Source of the DNA: Brachynemurus nebulosus
Lineage: Eukaryota > Arthropoda > Insecta > Neuroptera > Myrmeleontidae
Length of the DNA: 64,000 nt
Direction: 5' to 3'
Assembly (NCBI GenBank): GCA_035578155.1
Contig: JAPWDM010000001.1
Span: 78,001,472 to 78,065,471, forward strand
Each line of letters opens with the position of its first letter. Position 1 is the stretch's first letter. The notes beneath the pieces were generated by a model. That model was not told the origin of the DNA and made no database searches. It saw only the letters and a list, made by a program, of their open reading frames with translations. Positions 23,481-35,544 of the stretch are shown in pieces. The position numbers were made by a program, and so were the translations under genes.

Positions 23481-25845
23481 AAAACACACAAGTATCTCTC
23501 TGAACAATTTACACTATTTATAAGAACACCAAACCCGACACCGAAGTTCCTAACGCCTTATGGTTTTGTCTCGCAATGAATCCACTTCCTCGCCTGTTAA
23601 ATGAAACCAAATACGGTTACAATGGGACTTTCTAGGGAGGTTATAATGGGACTTTCTAGGGAGAATTCACGAGACCTCTGTATGGAGTTAGGAATCGATA
23701 AATGTTGAACACAATGTCGTTCTGGGGGAAAACGAAATGCGGTCGCATTCGAACTTGAACCAGAGCCTGTTATGCAGCCCATGGACGAGGGAGAGTCGTA
23801 TCGGTATCTTGGATTCAATCAGGATGAACGTATCGATCACAACGCTGATAAAACAACACCTGATGCAGCAATACTTAACGCATGTACGGAGATTACTGAA
23901 CACCCACCTTGATGGAAAGAAAACCCATAAAAGCAATTAATACCTACGCAGTTCCAGTGCTAACGTACTCATTTGGGGTAATCAAATTGACGCCTACGGA
24001 CTTGACAAATATCGAGATCAAGACCCGCGTCCTTATAACCAAATACCGAATTCATCATCCCAAAGCAGCGATAGAACGACTGAGGCTGCCAAGAGCCGAA
24101 GGGAGTCGGGGTCTTATAGACATAAGAAACATGTATAATAAACAGGTTCATAACTTGCGAGAATACTTTTACACCAAAACACACACATCACACTTACACA
24201 ATGCAATAATCCAAGCCGACAAGGCATACAGACCATTATACCTCTCACCCACAGTACATAATGCCAGATAGTTTTTGCCCTTTGGTCACGAAGGAGAACA
24301 AAATCCAGCATTGGATCCTCTACATGGGAGACATCCACATGGTCTTAGCCAGAGTAACGTCGACAAAGCAGCGTCGTACGCCTGGTTGAGTCAAGGAAGT
24401 CTTCTCGGAGACTGAAGGATTCATGTTGGCTATACAAGTAATTCATACAAAGAATTACTCAAAATACATACTTCGTGACTCATCAATAACATCTGACTCA
24501 TGGCGGAGATGCCATTTCAAACCCGAAACGATCCAACATATCACAGCTGCCTGTACTCGGCTCGCTCAATCCAAATACAAACACCGTCACGACCAGGTTG
24601 GCAAAATTATATACTAGAAACTAGTGTTTAAGCACCACCTTTTAACCGATAAAACCCCTTACTACAAGTTCACACCAAAAGTAGTAGCGGAGAATGACTC
24701 CTGTAGACTTTACTGGGATCGATCGATTATTACAGATAAGACCATAAATCATAGTCGACCAGATGTTACTTTCGTAATGAAAAAAACTAAGACCACCTAT
24801 CTGATCGATATTGCGGTTCCGAATACACACAACTTACAAAAAACACACGCAGTTAAATTGGATAAATACACTGACCTCGCAGCCGAAATAAAACAACAAT
24901 GGCGAATGGAACATGTCCACACTGTTCCAATAGTGGTCAGTGCCACTGGGGTCATTCCACACACACTACACAATTGTTTGAGCCTCTTGGGTCTCCCAAA
25001 ATACACATATGTCAGTATGCAAAAGGCAGTGATCATAAACACGTGTCGTATAGTACGGAAGTTCCTCAGTAATACGAATGCGACTGCGATATGTGAAAGC
25101 ACAAGATCTGCTTCTACTCCATCTGAGCCATCTACAGTGAGCGAACAACACACTGACACTCATCTTACAGACACACAACATACAATACACTAACACTGAA
25201 ACACAAACAATTAACACACATACAGGTCCAGATTCGTTTGATGCAAAGGGAGGATCGACCAACTGCTGCACTGTGACTGTTACCGCTCTGGTGCACAGTC
25301 CTCCCCAACCCTATAACACATAAGGTCTGTCAACCTCTGTACCATCTAAACGTGCAATTCCAGGAACACCCGATCCTAATAAGCCATTTAATGAACCAGA
25401 GCACATTTACACCAAGAAACGTAAAATAGAACGACACATCCACAAACATACACGTACACACACACAAACACAAACAGTCCTTTCCCTACCCTCTGTCCCT
25501 ACTCCTACCTATCCTCTGAGGACACGAAAAGGAACTAGGCTTTCACAGCCGTCTGTCATTGAGCTAACATTTATGCTCCCACGAAAATCTCGTCGTACGA
25601 CCCAGTGTACACCAAAATAGACGCATAACACCTCGTTTCAAGCAAAAATGATAACAATATAAGGAGTGATGTGACGAACCCGTCCATGAATGTACTACGG
25701 TACTTTTACGGGTTGGTTTAGCACGTTACCCTTCCACAGAGCGTAATACTTTGCATAACGCCGGTATACGTGAAAGTTACCCAATACTGTCCTACTGAGT
25801 AGTGAACGCCAGGTTGGCGTAAAGTCTATAATAATAATAATAAAA
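23481..25845 (+). mobile_element. R4/Dong-like retrotransposon A, old truncated copy
   Basis: It lines up with the full-length A element at 54825-59268. It starts at the equivalent of 56395 (ACACAAGTATCTC), jumps from the equivalent of 56467 to 56947 (internal deletion), contains a short duplication near 23622-23660, and then follows A to the TAA tail at 25829-25845. It sits directly in the TAA tail of C2. Dong-type elements of Bombyx are known to insert in TAA repeats. Divergence from the full copy is moderate, so it is an older insertion. Confidence 0.85.
23909..25190 (+). pseudogene. C-terminal half of element A polyprotein
   Basis: Broken frames cover the thumb region and the restriction-like endonuclease domain. 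23909-24271 keeps a frame across GGGAGTCGG (24101-24109), where the full-length A copy has lost one base. 24423-24617 carries the zinc-knuckle region (RRCHFKPETIQHITAAC, normally CX2CX7HX4C). 24624-25193 carries the endonuclease motifs RPDVTF, YLIDIAVP and the KLDKYTDL block. This endonuclease type nicks the target DNA for reverse transcription. Stops near 24270-24420 and 24615 inactivate the copy. Confidence 0.8.
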
Positions 25846-26530
25846 ATTTGGGGGACAGGTCTACCCACACTGTCAACTTCCCATTGGGTGTCCTTAAAGA
25901 CTAGAGACTACTGTACATAAATAATTCTTTTTCCATTTCGGACAACTTCTCTTCTGGGCCCCCGATAGAGGCTTTGCCCCTTGCACCATACCGGGGGCTT
26001 CGCCTTCTGTACCTAAGGGTGGGGGTTCCACCCTTAATATCATTTGTTCTCAAGATATGCAAGACAAAATATATTTCAAAAACAGTTAATAATTCCTTTT
26101 TTTTTCGTTTTAAATTTTTAATATACTGGCGTTTTTAACATCAGGGAAGATTCTTAGGCCATTATACAATAATGTTATGGTAAAAAATCCATATAATCTA
26201 TGTTATCTTAATAAAGTTAATTCTGTTTTTTTACCACAAAAAACAAACCGCTAATCCGAATTTGCTGAAAACTTTATCCGGTCTTCATTTTTTGATTACG
26301 CATCTAATGAAATTAGTCCGGAGTTGATATCATCATTTGTTCTCGAGATATGCGAGACGAAAAAGAATTCACGAACGAACGAATGAACGAACGAACTAAC
26401 GAACGCACGCACAGACATCACGCTAAAAAAGATGGATTCGGATTCTAGTGACCTTGAAACGTGGAGATATATCAAAATTAGCGATTCGTAAAATCGGACC
26501 CATTACAATAACTTCCCATGGGAAGTTAAT
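25846..26530. repeat. Unidentified repeat with palindromic ends and GAAC array
   Basis: After the TAA tail of A this stretch shows ATCATTTGTTCTCRAGATATG twice (26039 and 26330), a hairpin AAGGGTGG/CCACCCTT at 26025-26043, a GAAC-type array at 26365-26405, and the palindrome TAACTTCCCATGGGAAGTTA at 26508-26527. A weaker ACTTCCCATTGGG block is at 25885. No protein is encoded. It probably represents the end of an element family, but I cannot name it. Confidence 0.5.
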
Positions 26531-29492
26531 AAAACAGGTACTTAATCGTTTCTAACGTACGGACTAGAAATGTTGGTCGCGTCGCGGGTCTCTCGGGTGG
26601 GCCCACAGAAAAAGGCGGATCCAGTCAAGTTTCATCTTTTCGTCTCGTTCACCTGGAGTGGACGAACAGCTTGAGACATGATCTGCTCACGTTCCGCGCA
26701 CAAAGTGAGCCAAATAAGAGGGGATACATGGCAAGGATGCACGCCATATGATGCCAGATGCATCCCGAACACTCAAATTTAACACCACAAAACCTGCGTG
26801 ACTATGTAGCCCGAATTATAAAACTAAACATACCTACCGGACATTACGACAATCGAGAAGCTCGCGAAGAAGCTAGAGTTGCTGAAACTGCGGTGGTGGA
26901 AATTAAACAGGATTCTGCGGTCAATGGTGAGCTTGGCCAGTATTAACATTACAGAGCAGGATGAACCAGTAACTCATGGTGACAGCATAGTTACTGAGGC
27001 ACAGACGGACTTGTTAAATCAAGCCAACACAGATACTGTGCTAGAGTCTAACATCAGAACAAGTTTAACTCCCACACAGAATGATGCCGATCTAAATAAA
27101 TCCCTTTCTGTCTCAGACAGTTTAAGAAAACAATTTCGCGATCTTCTCGATACCGATTTAGACATTGACAAACGACCACGTCCCAAACATCGACGGACGT
27201 ATGTAAAGGGCGAACAAATGATCCTACTAAACGAAATTTTTGACAATTATCTATCCCTATCCAGTGACCTCACCGATGTCGATAACGCAGTATATGCAGC
27301 GATACGTGTCCTGACCCCATGTGCTAAACAGCAAAAGACTGCAGAGGAGAAGGCACGTATCCGTATTAAACAAATTGACCCCAAGGTGAGGGCACTACGA
27401 CAGCTGATATCGCGTATCCAACGTGTGATAGAATATATTCAGACTAACAGACGTTTTACACGAAAGGTACGGGCATTTGCCAGAGAACTACGGTACCGTT
27501 ATCACACTATCAATTTGGGCAATCTGTTAACCATCAAACAGACACATTTGGTTAAGATACGCGCATTGACCCTGGCCAAGAAGAAATTATCCCGGCGTGA
27601 ACGATGCATTCGGGAAAATAAGATCTTTAAATCGAACCCTTCACGCCTATTCACATCTAAAAACCCTGTCGTGGAGCAACCGCCGACGGTCGACGCAATA
27701 GAGGATTATTGGCGGGGGATATATGAGACGACTAAACAGACTAATTTGGACTGTATTCCCATCAGCCAGTTTAGATGGTACTGCAAACAACAGCTTGGCA
27801 AACTGCCATCTCATACCATTATAATGTCTATTGATAAAGAGGAAGTCGAACTATTCAGCTCCGGGCAAGAAGAACTATTCAGCTCCGTGCATTGATGGAA
27901 TAACGAATTTTTGGTAGAACAAATTCACTAGTACCCACCGCCACCTTGCCCGTATATTTTCAAATCGGTTATTCAACTGTGAGCAAATTCCATTATGGCT
28001 CGCTGAAGGAAGAACAGTTCTAATACCGAAAAAGCGAGACCTTTCACAACCACAGAACTACAGACCGATAATGTGCCTCAACACTGTGTATAAAGCGTTC
28101 ACTTCCATCCTATATGAACGCATCTTGAAGGTGATTGAACCAGTGTGGAGTTCGATCTATGAACAACGAGGTTCAAAAAGAGGAATGTCGGGTTGCAAAG
28201 ACAACTTGCTGGTTGACAGATGTATCTGTCAGGACGCTAGAGAGCACAAACGCAACCTGAACATGGCCTGGGTGGACTATCGAAAAGCATTTGACACAAC
28301 GTCACATGAGCTCATTATCTATTTGCTCCATTGAACACATGTTGCCGCTCTGGAAAACAAGGTTCACAGTAACATCCGGTGAACACGTTTTGTCAACGGA
28401 CTCAATCTGCCTGAGGGGGGAACCCGGCTACTTGTGTGGCCCGGTAGGAAACTGCGAGCATAAAGTCACACATTTATTTTGTATGGATGACTTAAAACTG
28501 TATGCTTCGTCGGAGAGTGATCTCAACTGCGCTCTAAAATCAACACACGAATACACGCACTCGATCGGTATGGAGTTCGGACTGGACAAATGCGCGGTGA
28601 TGCACTGTAAGCATGGTGTAGTTCCGAATTTTAATTCACACGCCCAATTAGTGGATGGAAGCATCATAGAACACCTTGATGAAAGAGCGACCTATACGTA
28701 CCTTGGAGTTGGCGAAAGTCATATCCAGGATGTACAGAACATGAAGGCCGCCTGAAGTAGTAGATATACATAAGCGCCTTCTCCGACAAATTTGGAGTTC
28801 CGAATTGTCGGTGAAGAATAAGACCAGCGCTACAAATATGTTAGCCATACCCATCCTTTTGTATACTTTAGGCTCAATTAAGTGGAATGTGAATGAATTG
28901 GAGGAACTAGACTGAGACACGCGTAAAGTAATGAACATCAGTCGTAGTTTGCATCCACACGCATCGACACAACGACTTTACTTCCCACGAAACCAAGGGG
29001 GTAGGGGGCCCTGTCAGTCGAACGTTTATATGACCATATAGTCTTGGGTACATCTTGTCGTGTACTTAACAGTTCAGACCCGCTTTTGCAACTTGTCAGG
29101 GACCACGAGCCTGCTGGCGTAGGCGCATTTCTATTCACAGCAGCGCAACGTGCCGCCGATATTTTGGGCTTAGCCTTCGATCCGCGTAATCGCGACGATG
29201 ATAATAGCATTCCTTTATTATCACAGTCGCGCCAAAAGTCCGCAATCAAGAGAGCCAAGCAACAACACCTGCTCAATAAACACCGCGACAAAGTTCACCA
29301 AGGTATGTTCTACCGTCACCTTGACAACCTTGGCCTTTCGAGCAAACTCACTTGGGCTTTCTTGAGAGCTAATAGATTTAAATCGGAAACGGAGGGCTTT
29401 ATCACTGCAGTTCAAGATGGTGTATGGAACACCTTAACACACCAAAAATATGTAATAAAGGGGTTTCGACTACCTCGTGTCGGGCATGCAAA
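26531..29492 (+). mobile_element. R4/Dong-like retrotransposon B, 5' three quarters
   Basis: Same protein plan as A but a different family. It runs from a Myb-like N-terminal region (about 26640-26830) through reverse transcriptase to the start of the zinc knuckle, and stops at 29492 with TCGTGTCGGGCATGCAAA. The missing 3' part of the same family starts with these 18 bases at 59269. Downstream DNA (29493 on) is unrelated AT-rich sequence. Confidence 0.8.
26640..29492 (+). pseudogene. Element B polyprotein: Myb-like, reverse transcriptase
   Basis: A Myb-like segment (LEWTNSLRHDLLTF) precedes a stop at 26749. Two overlapping frames (26758-26946 and 26879-27895) cover the basic linker, with RKVRAFARELRYRYH and similar. 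The reverse transcriptase is spread over three frames: NYRPIMCLNTVYKAF, WVDYRKAFDTTSHEL (27900-28334), then FCMDDLKLYASS with the catalytic Asp pair and MEFGLDKCAVMHC (28440-28755). The 29044-29490 part has HEPAGVGAFLFTAAQRAADI, then QDGVWNTLTHQKYV, and reaches the first half of the zinc knuckle (SCRACK, one frame over). At least six frame breaks make it inactive. The restriction-like endonuclease is absent here; a matching one lies at 59269-59878. Confidence 0.8.
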
Positions 29493-29888
29493 AAAATTTT
29501 GTATATTATTATGTATGCATTTTTTGCATACAACTGCGTTTCGTATCCAGACACCTTGCAAAATACATAAAAAAGAATCAAATTCTATAATATTCAGTAG
29601 TGTATCAACACTAATTGTGTGACGTATGTAATTCCACATCATTAATTAAATTACAATGTATATAATAAACTATAGAACTATAGATGGTTAAACATAACAG
29701 AAGAGAAAGAGAAACAGATCATAAAAATACTAAGTTCGTTCATTGTTTAATTCAGGATGCCCATCTAATATATGCTTGACATTACTAATACATAGTAGAC
29801 ATTAATAAATTGTAATAAGTGAAATATTTGTTTTAATAATTTCATAAATATTCTACCATTATAAGTATATGCATATAATTTATACATA
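29493..29888. other. AT-rich host-like sequence
   Basis: Directly follows the break in element B. It contains TATGCAT repeats but no element end, gene or second copy of B sequence. Confidence 0.4.
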
Positions 29889-30464
29889 GGGTGGGATTGC
29901 CTAATGTCGGCCGGTACCCTAAGGTCGGCCACTGACTGCATTTTTTTAAAAAATAAGGTCTTAAAAAATAAAAAAATGCTGAAAATCATCTAGAAACAAA
30001 AGATTCGCCTATTCTAGATTTACGATATTTAAAATGAATAATTTTTATCAAGTAGTTAATGTTTTGTTACACTTAATCGATTGAAAAATGACAACTTGTG
30101 TTGAAAATTGATCAGCCATTATATTATTTGTAATTTTAACTAGTGCGGGAAATAAACGATTATTTTATAAGTTTTTGACAATAACGATTAAACTTATGAA
30201 ATTTGATAACATTATACATGTCGTAAGAAGTTAGAAATTGTTTAAAACGTTTATCGTTTGAAATAAAAATAAAAAAAAACGGACGGCCGACATTAGGGAT
30301 AAAATTTGAAGAGAAATCTTAAGGTCGGCCAGGCCGTCAATAAACTAGTTTTCATGTCCTCATTATTTTATTATTAACACACTGGTTGTAAGTAGTAGTT
30401 ATAATAATAAGTGCTTCTGATGTTACCCTACTCTAAAATCGAAATGTTTTTTTATTGTTAGTAT

Positions 30465-32330
30465 TTAAACGATACTTTTCGCAATCGAAAACTTTGATTG
30501 TAAGTATCTCATAAGAGGTGCGTCGTATCGAAAAAATAACGAAATTTTTGAAAGCTTAAGCAAAGCAAGTTATGGGAGTTCTAAATCTATTGCGACTGTT
30601 AAAACCTCTTTTTCGTTATCGACAATTATCGATATCGAATTAGCTATCATAAAATGGTTATAACTGGTTAACTTAGGCTCCATTAGTCCTATTGAGAAGG
30701 TCAGCAGCAACACATTTTTAAAAAAAAATACTTTTCGTTACTCTTCGTCAACGTAAACTTTCGATCGTAAATATCTTGTAAACGGTGCGTCGTAGCGAAA
30801 AAATAACGAAATTTTTCAAGGCTTAAGCGAAGCAAGTTATGGCTATTCCAAACGTATTGCGGCTGTTAAAACTTATTTTTCGTTATCGAAAATTATCGAT
30901 ATCAAATTACTTATCATAAACTGATTAATGCTCGTATTCACCATTATCAGTTAAATATTTATTCTACAGAATTTATCTTAACCATATAATATTTAAAGAA
31001 ATTGGTATTCACCATTGTCAGATACTTTTATTAATAGAATAAAACATGAGAATAACTATTCGCTCGATTTTGGACAGATAAATTTTAACAGTAGAATAAT
31101 TTGACAGATTATACCTAAATATTATTTTAAATTTAAAAAAAATATTATTATTGTTATTTTGAGGTGATTTTAGTTCTATTTTTTTAGAATTAGCTTAAAT
31201 AAAATGTTGAATAACTGGTGGTACCTAATGTTTTATGCCGATTTTTTTTAATGCTACAAAAATACCTTCTATTTATTTGGAATTCTCCCCTCATCATCAG
31301 AATCGACTTCAGTGATAAGTGGGGCTCGCGACCTCCTGGAGATCACAAAAACTATTTGAGAGGGTCACAGAAACAATTGATTGCAGATTACATACTCATT
31401 TTCTATACATTTCCTACCTATTTCTATATATTTCCGAGGTATTTTGAAATTTTTGAGTACAAATGGGGGTCGCGGACCAAGAAGTTTGAGAACCATAAAT
31501 CTACTTCATCACCTTCATCTGATGAAGAAAATCAAAGACAACGCTTAAAAATTTATTTCGAAAGGATTCATTGATTCGAAAAATACGATGAAATCAGCTG
31601 TTTTCTTATTTTCCACAATGTTTTTATGTTCTTCAACTAAATTTGTTAGCTCTTGTTTTTCTCCTTCGTTCAACATTTTTTGAATTTATTTATTTCTTTG
31701 TTATTTTATTTACTAGATTTACGTCTGTGGATGTCCCGGGGCACTTCCCAAAATTCCCGAAAAATAGGGATGGCGAGCAAAAATTAAAAAAAAAAACGTA
31801 AACGGAAAAGCCGATATCCTTTCTATTCTATCCCTTAATTTTGAGATTTTATTCGATTTTGTGGGGGCCCCTATTTCGTGGAGGACCTGGGGCACGTGCC
31901 TCAAGTGCCGTTATGTAAATCCGGCTCTGTATCTATATCTATATTATATTTATTTATTATTATATTATATTATATTAGGTATTTATTTTTCAATAAAAAT
32001 GCGTATGGTTAGCACAATGATAAATTTTGAACTAATTTGTCAAGAATAAGATGTTTTTTTATTTATATAATTCTATTTAGTTAGCATACGTTTAACCATA
32101 GTAATCATGATAAAACATTAAGAAATTGTAGATCTACCATTTCAATTTCATTTAAAAATAGGCTAATCAATGGTTAGTAACCTATGGAGTTTAAAACGTT
32201 GGTGAATAATGAAAAATATATTCATAAGAATAAAATTTAACCTTTGGTTTACTATCTAAGAGATAAGTGAATCTTGGTGAATACCAGCATTAAACTGATA
32301 AATTTAGGCTTCGTTAGGCCCCAAATTAAC
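30465..32330 (+). repeat. Two-unit tandem duplication, second unit split
   Basis: Unit 1 (30465-30715) and unit 2 (30725-30928 plus 32290-32330) share landmarks such as GGTGCGTCGTA, GAAAAAATAACGAAATTTTT, GCAAGTTATGG and CGTTATCGA. Identity is roughly 80 percent by eye. Unit 2 is interrupted at TTAA by the 1.36-kb insertion; unit 1 shows the uninterrupted state. Confidence 0.75.
30929..32289. mobile_element. 1.36-kb TIR element with TTAA target duplication
   Basis: The ends TGCTCGTATTCACCA (30929) and TGGTGAATACCAGCA (to 32289) are inverted repeats with one mismatch, flanked by TTAA at 30925-30928 and 32290-32293. A second GGTATTCACCATTGTCAG block is at 31006. The interior contains GC-rich blocks around 31735-31755 and 31861-31925 (GGCACGTGCC palindrome) that look like remains of other repeats. 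The 118-codon frame at 31218-31574 shows no known domain. TTAA targets are typical of piggyBac, but the ends do not start with CCC, so the superfamily is unclear. Confidence 0.8.
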
Positions 32331-33137
32331 ATAATAAACAATTTATTTGCCAACCCTACCTTAATTTTCTCTTTAACCTAACTGTTTCACTACCGAAATT
32401 GTTTTAATTTAGATAGCAGTTTTATTCACATTTAGAGGTATCCTCAGTAAAATTAATCGTAATTGTGTAATTAAATTACATATTTTTTAATTCAGAAACG
32501 ATTACAAATTACGATTACAAAATGTAGTTTAAACGAATATTTCAGGTTACATTTTGTAAATGTAATTTGTAATCATTATAACTAATTACTGATATTTATT
32601 AAAAAAATATTTAAAAATGTTTAAAAATTTAATATAATAACGTATTATAATGTTAAAATAGTTTTTTTAAACGTTTTCCTCAGTCTCACAATAATCTACA
32701 GTCAGGTAATTCATTTCTATTATGAAAATGCTGGTGGCCGACCTTAGGAATATTTTTGGTCGGCTTTAGGGTACAGGTGGCGGGCTTAAGGAAAATACAT
32801 TTTTAAAGATAAAAAATAAAATATTTTAATTGTTTATTAATTTAGAAATTTGAGCTGCATTTAGTTAGAAAGACGATACTTAAAAGTACTTAAAGAGACG
32901 ATAAAAATACGCGTAAATTCAAAATTCATAATTCTACATATCATTAATTGTTTAAGTGGCCGACTTTTAGCACTCTCACCCTATACATCTTCATTTCACA
33001 TTACACGTATTACGTACACGATACTATATTATAATATCAGTTATAATGTAAAATGTGCGAACATAATTATATGAAAAGCAGCTTCCGCAAATTTGTACAA
33101 GCTTACACATTTACTTTTAAAATTTACTGACAATAAA

Positions 33138-33365
33138 TTACAGGTCTCCGCTAAAATTTTTTTCAAGTACTGATTCGGTACATTTTCGTACATTGGGCAT
33201 TTTACTAAATAAAATATGTTCCAGAGTTTCTAATTCGTTTAAATTACAAAGAATAAAAACTTCATCTTGTTTAAATCTATATAAGCTATTATTAATGATA
33301 ATTCTATATTTGCTACCTCCCATTGTTCGTAACTGTGCGATTGTTCGAATTATCGATAATGACAT
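33138..33365 (-). pseudogene. Non-LTR retrotransposon C-terminal fragment
   Basis: A 75-codon minus frame reads MGGSKYRIIINNSLYRF, then ILCNLNELETLEHILF. This is the pattern seen after the reverse transcriptase of Jockey/CR1/I-type elements, where a CX2C..H..C finger lies near the end; here the first Cys of the pair and the last Cys are lost. No reverse transcriptase remains upstream (above 33365). It lies between the TIR element and the end of the errantivirus. Confidence 0.55.
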
Positions 33366-33478
33366 TTTAAATTTTAAATATAATACAAAATTACAAAATA
33401 GGATACAAAATTTTATAATACTGACTAAAATTGGATTTTTCTAATCTTATCAGATTGTCTTATTGAAAAAGTTTTCGG

Positions 33479-35044
33479 CTATATTTGATTGGGCGAAAAC
33501 TTTGTCCCATGTATTGACTTGCGGCTATGTTGGCTTTGTGTTTTCCTCGCTGTAACCTGGTACGCAGCTGATTGTTCAGGTGTGGACTGAGTTATTGGAT
33601 TAAATATTACTATTTGACCAGAATCTTCATCTGATGATACTTCGGGTTGACGAATGACAGTCTCGTTGTATGGAGCTGATGGTTGATTCCTGGGATTGTT
33701 CCTGTTTCCAAAACAACAGTTAATGAATGTTGTTCCTCCTTGATTTCCTCTTCTTGGATTGACGATACATTTGATTCCATTCCATAGTAATTGTAGGATT
33801 TTAAAACGGTAAATACCATGAAGGACTGATAATACGCTGAGGGTTAAAAGGATACCTTTTGTGTATTGAAGTATAGTTGATTCGTATTGGATGAAAAAGG
33901 GTTTATTTAATTCTTGCTGGAGTTGTTCGTCGAATTGATTTAATCGATGTTGGGCGTATTTAAGTTCATTAAGATCCATGTGGGATAATTTGATAGGATT
34001 TAATTTAAGGTTTGTAAGGACTGTTTGGTTGATTTTCGTTTTGATACAGCAGTCATCTTCTTGAATGTTGATGTTTGGGATGTAATCGTAAAATGAAATA
34101 TTCGATAGAAGCGTTTGCGTTTCTAATATGATTGTGTCCGTATAGGCCTTGCATTCTTCGTCGAGTTGAAGGATACCTGCACCATTTAGGGATGTTGTGG
34201 AATCTTCTTTGTTTTTACATAACACGGTGCAACGTACATCGTGGGAGGTGACGAATAACCATCGATTGTTGTTGATATTCTGCCAAATTTCGGTTGTGGC
34301 GTATACTGTTTGAATATTACAGTTTTTTGGAATTGTTTTCGTTGTAACTTCATATAGGGCTGTTTCACAGTTGTCCTTGGTTTGTTGGTAGGATATCGGA
34401 ATCTTTGTACATACATATTCGTTCGGTTTATATTCTTTACAACTGTCCATTGTTTTTAGTAGAGCATACCATGATCGACTTCTGGATATTATTAAGAAGT
34501 CATAATTTGGTTTAATGAAGGATAATATTTCTGGATTATTTTTACTGGGAACTGGTAAGGAATAAAGTTTAAAAATGTTATAGCTATCAATTGTAGTAAT
34601 AGGAATTTTGATAATTATAACCAGTTCATTAGCTGTTAACATAGCCTTTAGTGTAAGTATTTTATAATATGATTCTAAATTTTGCCAAGTTGGCTCTAAT
34701 GGTAATTGAAATTTTATTGAGTTTTGTAACTCTGTTAATAATGTTTGGGGTGGAAGGATTTGATAATCAATTATGCCGTGCCTTGCTAAAGATAATGAAT
34801 TAGAATATCTATTTAATTCCTTTTGAATTACATCATTAATTTGTTTAATTAATAATAAATGATTTAATACTGAAATTTGCAATCTATTAGCATTTAATAC
34901 TTTAGAAGAATCTGCCATGAAAGTGTTAAAAATCCTTATGTTGGAGTTTAATTGTTCCTCTACTTCATTTAAATTTGTAATAGTATTATTCATATTATGT
35001 TTAATCGTGTCAGTAATTACTCTAATTTGCGATTGCATTAACAC
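33479..35044 (-). pseudogene. Envelope-like protein, main part
   Basis: A 521-codon frame on the minus strand that continues the signal-bearing frame at 35155-35544 after a frame break. It shows an N-terminal coiled, Asn-rich region, a Cys-containing central ectodomain (paired Cys such as DDCCIKTK), a hydrophobic membrane segment (ILLTLSVLSVLHGIYRF) near residue 410, and a cytoplasmic tail with Pro- and Ser-rich stretches. This matches insect errantivirus Env, a class of membrane fusion proteins related to baculovirus F. The role would be cell-to-cell or germline entry of particles. The frame break between the two parts, at a T-run near 35167-35181, means no full product is encoded. Confidence 0.8.
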
Positions 35045-35154
35045 GTGCGTTTCCCTTTGATGATTTATTAAATCAGTGATAGAACTTTTATAAAATTTCG
35101 CGTCTTGGGCGTCCGGTATACCAAATAACCAATTTATTGGATAGCTGACTGCGT

Positions 35155-35544
35155 TTAGTTATCTACGATATTTTTTTTTTTATAAAAATGTGAATGCTGA
35201 CTTTCAGTCTCATTGTGTTGCATTTTTAAATCTACGATTTGTTGATGAATTAGCGAAAGCGTTAGCTCACATGTTGTGACATCTGTTACGTTTATCAAAT
35301 TACAATACGTTTGTGATTCTGCATAACTGCGTTGTGCGATGTTTAACATGTAATTAATATTACTAAGATTATAAAAATGAATTAAATTTATATTTTGATT
35401 TGAAATTTTTGCGTGTCCTATAAAATTATAAAATATTCCTGAGGAATTTTGTATAGGATTAATTTTGATTGTGGCTATGTTCGCCAGGATAATATTCGAA
35501 GCGATGATCGTTACTGCTATTACTAGTGTCATCGTGGTATTCAT
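35155..35544 (-). pseudogene. Envelope-like protein, N-terminal part
   Basis: ATG at 35544 on the minus strand opens a hydrophobic signal sequence (MNTTMTLVIAVTIIASNIIL). About 105 residues of ectodomain with two potential N-glycosylation sites and a Cys pair follow. The frame ends at 35155 next to a homopolymer (35167-35181) where it loses register with the rest of env. It overlaps the end of the integrase frame by 86 bp, an arrangement found in related elements where env is expressed from a spliced RNA. Confidence 0.75.

Larger units (their letters stand above)
29889..32991. mobile_element. 3.1-kb TIR element with GGCCGAC(C)TTAGG motifs
   Basis: Inverted ends GGGTGGGATTGCCTAATG (29889) and the complement ending CTCTCACCC (32991), with TA on both sides (29887-29888, 32992-32993). 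A subterminal motif of the form CCTAAGGTCGGCC occurs four times near the left end (29900, 29917, 30285 inverted, 30318) and four times near the right end (32736, 32759, 32779, 32958). No transposase is seen. TA flanks suit Tc1/mariner/pogo-type targets. About 1.36 kb of its length is a later insertion (30929-32289). Confidence 0.75.

Noticed and set aside
33193..33444. Plus frame of 83 codons
   Set aside because: Complement of the non-LTR C-terminal fragment and composed of AT-rich residues.
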